Part shown: one piece after another, positions 57,921-64,000 of the stretch
Position numbering within the stretch: position 1 is the first letter of the stretch
How the letters are laid out: every line of letters starts with the position of its first letter
DNA from: Diplolepis rosae
Lineage: Eukaryota; Arthropoda; Insecta; Hymenoptera; Diplolepididae
Assembly: GCA_030998225.1 (NCBI GenBank)
Contig: JAPYXD010000701.1
Location: 16,910,501 to 16,974,500 of the forward strand
DNA length: 64,000 bases
Reading direction: 5' to 3'
Made by a program: the position numbers and the translations under genes
Notes under the pieces: model-generated
What the model was told of the DNA's origin: nothing
Seen by the model: the letters and a program-made list of their open reading frames with translations, nothing else
The model's database searches: none

Positions 57921-58034
57921 GTGTACCAAGGGCGGCATGGTGGCGATTGTGACGAGTGTGAAGTGTACCCGCCCGAGCGTAGCGAGGGCGGTATTCTTAC
58001 GAGTCACATCGCTACCATGTCGCTCGAGGTACAC
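57921..58034. repeat. GC-rich palindrome 1
   Basis: GTGTACCAAGGGCGGCATGG followed by TGGCGATTGTGAC pairs with GTCACATCGCTACCATGTCG followed by CTCGAGGTACAC. The centre has CCGCCCGAGCGTAGCGAGGG then CGG, itself a hairpin. Strongly GC-rich within AT-rich DNA. Confidence 0.65.
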
Positions 58035-58041
58035 ACGACGT

Positions 58042-58280
58042 TTTGTGTCCAAATTGGTGGAAAAAGTCGCGTTGCGTGCGAGTGCGTAGTTAGCCGCGGG
58101 CAGTCAAGTTTCGTGCGGTATGAACATTTTGCCCGTTGAAGCGGGCGGTATGAACATTATCGCCCTTTGAAGCGGGCGGTATGAACATTTCGTCCGATTT
58201 TGACGCCGAGGCACAATTGACTGCATGCCGCTCTACGCACAAGCATGAAATGCGACTTTTTCCGCCCGTTTGGACACAAA
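58042..58280. mobile_element. GC-rich TIR unit enclosing three 30-31 bp tandem repeats
   Basis: TTTGTGTCCAAATTGGTGGA followed by AAAAGTCGCG at the left pairs with GCGACTTTTTCCGCCCGTTT followed by GGACACAAA at the right. Between them GCGGTATGAACATT recurs at 58115, 58145 and 58176, each copy followed by GCCC/CGCCC and a GAAGCGGGC that can hairpin with it. It adjoins palindrome 1 with 7 bp between, so the two may be one compound element. Confidence 0.65.
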
Positions 58281-59127
58281 GTATTTTCTTTAATCTCTTC
58301 ATGTCTTTAAGTGTTTTGTTTTTAAAATATGAAGTAGTATACTATTCGTGTATTAATTTGTCAATAAACTAAATGAGAATTGCAAGGTAAACAAGGTAGC
58401 TACCAAGCAGAATTACTCGAGACTATCCAATTATAAGATTTTGGCTATTGCAACTATAGAGAACTGAGACATGACAATGTGGAGTTGTCGATTGGAAACC
58501 AGCAGCAGGCGGTTCGTTATCGTATTATAAGGTACAATTGTGGAATATCAATGCACTACTCTCCTTATCTTTGGAATGCAAGCAGCATTAAAAGAGAGCT
58601 TATATATATATATCTGCTCATCCTAAGAGAATACTCCACCTCTTGACTCTTGAGGCGCAGATAGAGGAAAAGCTGCAAATTTTCTTTTTGTCGCATGAAA
58701 TAGCGGTCTTAATAGTGAGAGAAGATATATATTGATATATATACAGGGTGGCCCAAACTTAAACATCCAAACTGAAAAATTAGATAGAAGGCATCAAGAG
58801 CTGTTAGATCAAAAGATGATTTTTTATTAGGAAATAATTTGTGAAATCAATATATTTTTGACATTCTTATTACATACAAAAAACTATGCATCAGATTGGT
58901 GAAAAATTTGACATCCTTTTTTTTGCAATAAATTTCAATGTTTCATGAATCCCTGAATCCGACAAAAATTTCGAAAATTGGGGCATTTTTGGAGTTTATG
59001 AAAATTAATTTTTCAAGAGTCAAAATTTTTTAATAATATTCGTTCCTGATAGTGCCAAAAAAGCTCTACAAACTATACTTATGATTTTAATTAAACCAGA
59101 ATTAACAAAGATAAAGTACTTCATAAC
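58281..59127. other. No gene seen
   Basis: Contains a short TA microsatellite at about 58597-58611 and, at 58745, CAGGGTGGCCCAAACTTAAA, which looks like a transposon end but has no partner in the window. Confidence 0.35.
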
Positions 59128-59131
59128 TTAA

Positions 59132-59385
59132 GGGGTTTCAGGTAGTCAGAATTTTCAAAAAATCGATTTTTTTTGTATTTTCTCAAAGTACAATATTATG
59201 AGAACATTTTGTAAAAATTTCAAGTTGACCCAATGAATAGTTTCAAAGATATTCTATAATAACTGTAGGGCAGTGAAATGCATTTTTTTCAACACTACGT
59301 TTTTGAAAACATTATACAACAGTTCCTATAAAAAAAAACTCTTGAAAATGTCTATTTTTTCACGCCTCTGACTACCCGTAACCCC
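59132..59385. mobile_element. TTAA-flanked MITE, 254 bp
   Basis: GGGGTTTCAGGTAGTCAGA at the left pairs with CTCTGACTACCCGTAACCCC at the right. TTAA lies on both sides (59128-59131, 59386-59389). Internal TTTTTCAAAAAATCGA-like text resembles the other TTAA elements. Non-coding. Confidence 0.75.
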
Positions 59386-59389
59386 TTAA

Positions 59390-61865
59390 AAAAATCGTTA
59401 ATATAATTCCATCTTCCAACAGTCAAACTATGCGAAATACGAAAAGATCTACAAGTATTCATTAGAAAATTTTTTGATAAGACATATTAAATTTTCATTA
59501 CATATTTTTTAACCATTATTATCGAACGCAAAAAGCAATTGTTAACATTTCTTTTTTACACATTAGTATAGCGTAACATAGTGAACTCATTGAAAATCTA
59601 TCATTAAACATCATCAATTGTTATCAATTATTAAAAATCAGCAGAAATTTGATAAAAACTTTCGGTTATGTCCAATAAAATAAGCTTAACCTGTCAATGA
59701 CTAGGTTGTTACCAGAAATTGTCCAATCTACTGTATGTCCCACTGCAGCAGATTCGGGTTAAGCCTAGATTAAAGTTTTATTTTCCCAAAAACCGAATAC
59801 TGAGAATTCTAATCCTTATTCACAAAAATGTGTGTAATCCGCAAACTTAAAGGTCGAAAAAAGGGACTCCTACGCTACGTGAGGACAAATATAGATTAAA
59901 TGAGATATATTTTCAAAAGAAATGCAAGCTAAAATTAGAAAAGAGCGAATAGAAAAAATTCTAAAAAGTAAAAAAAGAGGTCATTGGTTAGATTCCTTTT
60001 ACAGGATTGCGACGATTCTCGTCTACCTCCAGTGTATATAAGAGCCAGTGGAAATCGCAAAAAGCAATGACGCGAAACGGGCGTAATTCGAGCGTGGCTG
60101 AAAATTCTCGGGTTGTTAGGGTTGGAAAAGGGAGGAAGAGGAAAGTATAGTGATCACTATCACCATAAGACAGGGTAGGAAGAGAATAGTAGTTGGCTCA
60201 CGACTTTCCGCGATGCAAGTATTATACTTTCGCTAAAAAGGTGCATTGCTTTAAACCGCGCTAGGTTGCTTCGAGGCTTTACCGCATTGAATCGCATCCA
60301 CTAATGTGTACCACGCTGCATCGAGAAAGAGCTGACTAGGTATTCGAGTACGGAAAAGAGTACGTTCTAAGTACCACCCAACACCCAGAGCAACTACAAC
60401 CTATATGCTCCCTATCTTACTTCTGAGCTTTTCCATTTCTTTATTTTCGCTGCGCTAGTTTTATCCATTACTAACATCAATTTTACTTTTGCTTGACTTA
60501 GAGCATATAATTACTATTATTAATACAATTAAAATGCTATTAATCTTGTGAGGGTCAATTAGAGTTTGTATGAATATCGATTCACTCCGAGTAACGAAAA
60601 TCTGTATAAAATATGCTGCAAGATTTTCTGTTACGATTTCAAAAATATCTTGGGTTTCCAAAAACAATTATTCTTTACTTTATACAAACATTTCTAACAT
60701 TGACTGGGTAAGAAACTACAAATTAACGGATTCAAATCAAGCCTGTAACTAATTTTACGAAATACTAATATATAATCTTTCAAACAGTTTGTTCCAGTAT
60801 TTTCTACCAAAAAAATTACAACTTTATGTACTATGCACTTTAACTCCCTTTCGGTTCTATTAATGGCGGAACTAAATTTTTAACATTTGAAATATAGGTT
60901 GCATTTTCGTGAAAATGAGTTTCTACAGGTTTTCTGAAGTGCTGATTCTTAATTTGTTATTGGTTTCTTAAGAATCAACTTAGAGGATACAAACTGGCGG
61001 ATCTAAATTCTCAATATTCAAAATACAGAATGCATTCTCGTGAAAATGAGTTTCCAAAGGTTTCTGCAATCCTTGTACAACAAATCCTAACCGTCGGATT
61101 ATTTCAGTCATAGTTAGGGTGTTTTGACACTCTATTCAAAACCCTCGATGATGGTCACAAATTTGGAATGAGCATTCACAAAGAACCTATAAAATTTCAT
61201 ATCGACGAGAATGCATTCTGTATGCCAGGTTTTGAAAAATTAGGCAAGACATTTTGAATTTTAAAATAAGAACCATGAATTGTAGATCAGCATCCATTGA
61301 GACCTTTCATTTATCAGTTTCACACAATATACTGTATAAATATATGTTTTTGATATATTCTTGTAACTATCGGAAAATCACAATTTTTACATGAGTCTCA
61401 CTCTGCGAATTTTTTTTTTGACAATTGCAATTTTACATCATCGTAATCTGGAGTTCCTCTTCTTCAATTTCCGCTTCGGATCATATACCCTGAGTATACT
61501 CGGTTCAAACCACAGGGAGGTTAAATACGTTAATAGAACGTACATGTAAAAGGTACTTGAAAACAATTAAAAAGTATTTAGTTTTAAATTAGAGGTCTGC
61601 AGTCAATCGCGTTGAGCACACAAAGATTCTTCTTCTCACTAATCTGACTGATGATTATATAAAACTACTAAACCATATCACAAAATTTAATTTTTGAATT
61701 CTCTTGACTTCAATCTGTTAAAATTCAATATTCTATAATTCTCACGCAAATCTAACACAATTAACTTTGACAATATTATAGGATCTCGGTATTCTTTTTG
61801 ATGCGTAAATCACTTTTACAACCCAAATTGATCGAATAATAGATATAGTTCAAATACATCACTAC
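59390..61865. other. No gene seen; complex block at 59980-60440
   Basis: The block at about 59980-60440 has balanced composition; it includes TGTATATAAGAGCCAG, a TATA-box-like string, at about 60033. No exon follows that I can support. A diverged direct repeat occupies 60865-61066. Confidence 0.35.
60865..61066. repeat. Two diverged direct copies of about 70 bp
   Basis: GGCGGAACTAAATTTTTAAC...TGCATTTTCGTGAAAATGAG then TTTC at 60865-60935 recurs as GGCGGATCTAAATTCTCAAT...TGCATTCTCGTGAAAATGAG then TTTC at 60996-61066. GAGAATGCATTCTGTATGCC at 61209 may be a third, rearranged piece. Confidence 0.55.
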
Positions 61866-62600
61866 ACTGAGAAAAAAATGCGGCACAAGCAACTACGATT
61901 CCATGACCGTTACAACTCTGAAACCGTAGTTCGTTTTAGGCCCAACAGCGAAAGCAGAGTTAGAACAAATTCTAAAGTTCAACTTGTGACGATTGTGAGA
62001 GATATCTGTTGCAACTATAATGAAGAGTTGTTTCAATTTGACGTTCATATTAGAGATTGCAAACAACGTTATAAAGCTTATTTTAAAAGTCATTGTAGAA
62101 ATAATGCATCAAGTTACAAAAATGTGTGTTCTAGTTTATAAGATGTATGTTCAAAGAATATTTATTATAGAAACTCACTTTCAAAAACTTTTATGTACGA
62201 AGAAAGCCCGAAACATCCGAGAGTTTTTCGGAGGAAAGAGGTAAGAATACAACTTTTTAAGTTTCCTTATATTTGAAGATATTCAAAACCTGAAAAAAGA
62301 CCATAAAGTCTTTAAAAAATAAGTATGATCGTTTTTCAAATAAAACATAAAACATAAAAAATTATTTAATTGATTTACTCGAATAACGTTTGATATCACA
62401 GGTAAATGATAATATATATATCTATTTTAAAAATGTGAATTAATTTACAAAAAATGTGTTGAAATATTTGAGACTACATTAGTTATTGAAGTTGTCCTTA
62501 ATTTTCAAGTACTTTTTTCGCAACTATAATTCATTCTGAAACTGAACTGAACTGAACTGTTGGGCCTGAAACGAACTATAAAATAAAGTTGGGTGAAAGA
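61866..62600. mobile_element. Probable foldback element (CACTGAGAAAAAA end)
   Basis: The left part starts ACTGAGAAAAAAATGCGGCA and contains GTAGTTCGTTTTAGGCCCAA then CAGCGAAAGCAG. On the right, TGTTGGGCCTGAAACGAACT then ATA is its complement near 62560. The right tip is not resolved. The minus- and plus-strand frames across 61878-62244 are products of the arms and are not assigned. Confidence 0.45.
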
Positions 62601-63107
62601 CAGTTTTGCTAACTATAAATATAGTTGATCCAATGGCAATTTTAGTCTGAGCAACTAAAAACGATCTAACTCTATGCGTATGGCTGTTCGGATTTTTAGC
62701 GATTTCTCTCAGAGTAGGTTTTATGCTTAAAATATGTAAAAATGTTAGCTCGGTGAACTCACTTAAAACTATGCAATGTTCAGACCTAAACTGGAATATG
62801 CATCTATGGTATAGTCACCTAGCATTTAAAATGCCTATGTGTCATAGAAAAGTGCCAAAAAAGTTTTCTTAAATTCTTATCCTTTAAAAAAGATGGCTAT
62901 TATCCGAAACAAGGCTCTGACTATGGGCAACTGACCAGAAGATGTAATGATTATTGGACATTAGATGAGAGACGGGTTTTTGCATCTATAATGTTTTTCT
63001 ATAAAAATATTCGTGGTTTTCTTGACAGTCCTTATTTTTTATCTATTCTAACGCTAACAGTACCACAATTTAGTACAAGAGTATATGTACCATTTTATCT
63101 ACTTAAG
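62601..63107. other. No gene seen
   Basis: AT-rich sequence, nothing recognised. Confidence 0.35.
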
Positions 63108-63440
63108 CCCGAGTCGAAATTTCGAGGGCCTCATATGAGCCTCTTGGTGATGTTGAAGCTCATTTGAAACATTTTAAGCCTCCACAACTTCTTTAAAGCC
63201 TATTGATAATCGTTAAGTCATCATTTAACCCTCTTTAGCCTCTGTATTTTATTTTTCAACCTCCTTTAACGCTCAGGAACCTCTTCGATCGAGAAGAGCC
63301 TCACAGGCACTTTTCCCGTCGTAATGTATAACCTCATTTGAACCTCTTGAGCCTAAAACGGACGTAAGTCAAGTCTGGAGGCTTAAAAGAGGTTCAAAAA
63401 TACGAACAAGAACCTCTTTTACCCCTCTTCAGCCTCAAAA
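63108..63440. repeat. Degenerate AGCCTC/AACCTC hexamer-rich domain
   Basis: About 20 AGCCTC, AACCTC or complementary GAGGCT/GAGGTT words at irregular spacing within 330 bp, beginning CCCGAGTCGAAATTTCGAGG then GCC. The opening resembles the tip of the 4807-5700 family, whose inner ends are also rich in GGCCTC/GAGGCC. It could be a distant member of that family. Confidence 0.5.
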
Positions 63441-63529
63441 TTCTAAAATCAATTCGCTAAATGCTGACTCGCCAGATATTGATCTATTAAACTTATCTAT
63501 TTCTGAATTTATTATAAATGGTAAAAGTA

Positions 63530-63789
63530 TTAGGTGCGCAACTAAGTTCCCGCTGTTTTTTTGATGAAAATCAACACTTCCCGCAAATGACGATTATTTG
63601 GCATAAAATCAGACATTTTCACACAATCAAAAGTATATGATGCCAAACCGAAATCACTAATTTGTCAAAACGGTTTGTTTACAATATATCTAAGCTTGTT
63701 TCATGACGTTTTGGATATTTCAAAATCGACCAGCACTTACTGCTGGAGCCATCTATTCAGAAACAGCGGGAACTTGGTTGCGCACCTAA
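63530..63789. mobile_element. Mariner-derived MITE, 260 bp (mori-type ends)
   Basis: TTAGGTGCGCAACTAAGTTC followed by CCGCTG at the left and CAGCGGGAACTTGGTTGCGC followed by ACCTAA at the right are complementary and flanked by TA (63528-63529, 63790-63791). The tip matches the terminal repeat of the mori-type mariner at 46918. The interior lacks transposase sequence. Confidence 0.88.
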
Positions 63790-63791
63790 TA

Positions 63792-64000
63792 ATATATTAA
63801 GTTGATCGATGATAAATATTCTTAATTTTTTAATTTATAATATAATTCAGCATACGATAAAATTTATACTGGTAGCCTAAGAAATGGTCTCTGACTGTTG
63901 GACTCAAAATGTTCCAAATTAATACATAAATAAAATACATAAATTCCAGACCTTCTGTGAGTAAAAAATATTTTTAAAGTTTACCAAGATTTATTAATGA
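63792..64000. other. AT-rich end of the window
   Basis: Nothing recognised. Confidence 0.3.

Noticed and set aside
57656..58139. Two plus-strand coding frames
   Set aside because: They run into GC-rich palindromes and tandem repeats, and no domain is visible.
58115..58205. CRISPR-like array
   Set aside because: Three 30-31 bp units are contiguous tandem repeats without unique spacers, in a eukaryotic context.
60033..60048. TATA box of a host promoter
   Set aside because: A single TATATAAG string, with no supported transcript or exon downstream.
1..64000. Endogenous viral element
   Set aside because: No capsid, polymerase or envelope-like frame was recognised. All RT-like sequence belongs to Penelope or LINE elements.

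Overview
This window looks like a gene-poor, AT-rich stretch of an insect nuclear genome. The transposon set (several mariner subfamilies, Tc1, pogo/Tigger-type MITEs, a Penelope-like element, an RNase-H-bearing LINE, tRNA-derived SINE pieces and many foldback MITEs) fits insects. A hymenopteran is possible, but the sequence does not settle the order. I found no complete host protein-coding gene, no rRNA, no CRISPR array and no operon structure. Almost everything recognisable is a mobile element or its remains, set in AT-rich DNA. About a dozen blocks of a few hundred bases have a more balanced composition and no repeat structure, and could be host regulatory or noncoding sequence of a large intron or intergenic region.

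Layout. 1-6.9 kb: two nearly identical direct repeats (1969-2294, 3041-3375), each with a hammerhead-ribozyme-like core on the minus strand, followed by MITEs at 3376-4226 and 4807-5700; the latter holds a small coding exon with a splice donor. 6.9-9.4 kb: a decayed Penelope-like retroelement that keeps its N-terminal region, RT tail and GIY-YIG domain but has lost the RT core; a second hammerhead-like motif lies in its 3' tail. 10.1-15.7 kb: a 1.35-kb element with 77-bp terminal inverted repeats, a foldback MITE, and a 1.6-kb inverted-repeat element with a pogo-type MITE nested in it. 19.5-24.1 kb: a TTAA-ended element, a short MITE and a 2.3-kb TIR element carrying an internal palindrome. 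27.2-31.9 kb: a MITE with an exon-intron-exon arrangement, two internally deleted mariners and a 1.1-kb inverted repeat. 33-39.5 kb: tRNA-like SINE fragments, a GC-rich palindrome and a third mariner with its catalytic acidic residues intact but its N-terminus gone. 45.5-50.2 kb: LINE ORF2 remnant, mori-type mariner remnant and three TIR elements. 53.3-59.4 kb: pogo-type MITE, foldback MITE, Tc1 pseudogene, a 32-bp-arm hairpin, GC-rich palindromes with tandem repeats, and further TTAA-ended elements. 61.9-63.8 kb: more MITEs, including one sharing its terminal repeat with the mori-type mariner.

Nothing here works together as a pathway. The useful relationships are between autonomous and non-autonomous elements: the mori mariner with the 63.5-kb MITE, the pogo MITEs at 13.9 and 53.3 kb, the TTAA elements at 19.5, 49, 57 and 59 kb, and the Penelope element with the possible retrozyme-like repeats. 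The strongest candidate for something undescribed is the 1969-3375 unit. Calls rest on reading the sequence by eye; no alignment or database search was run.
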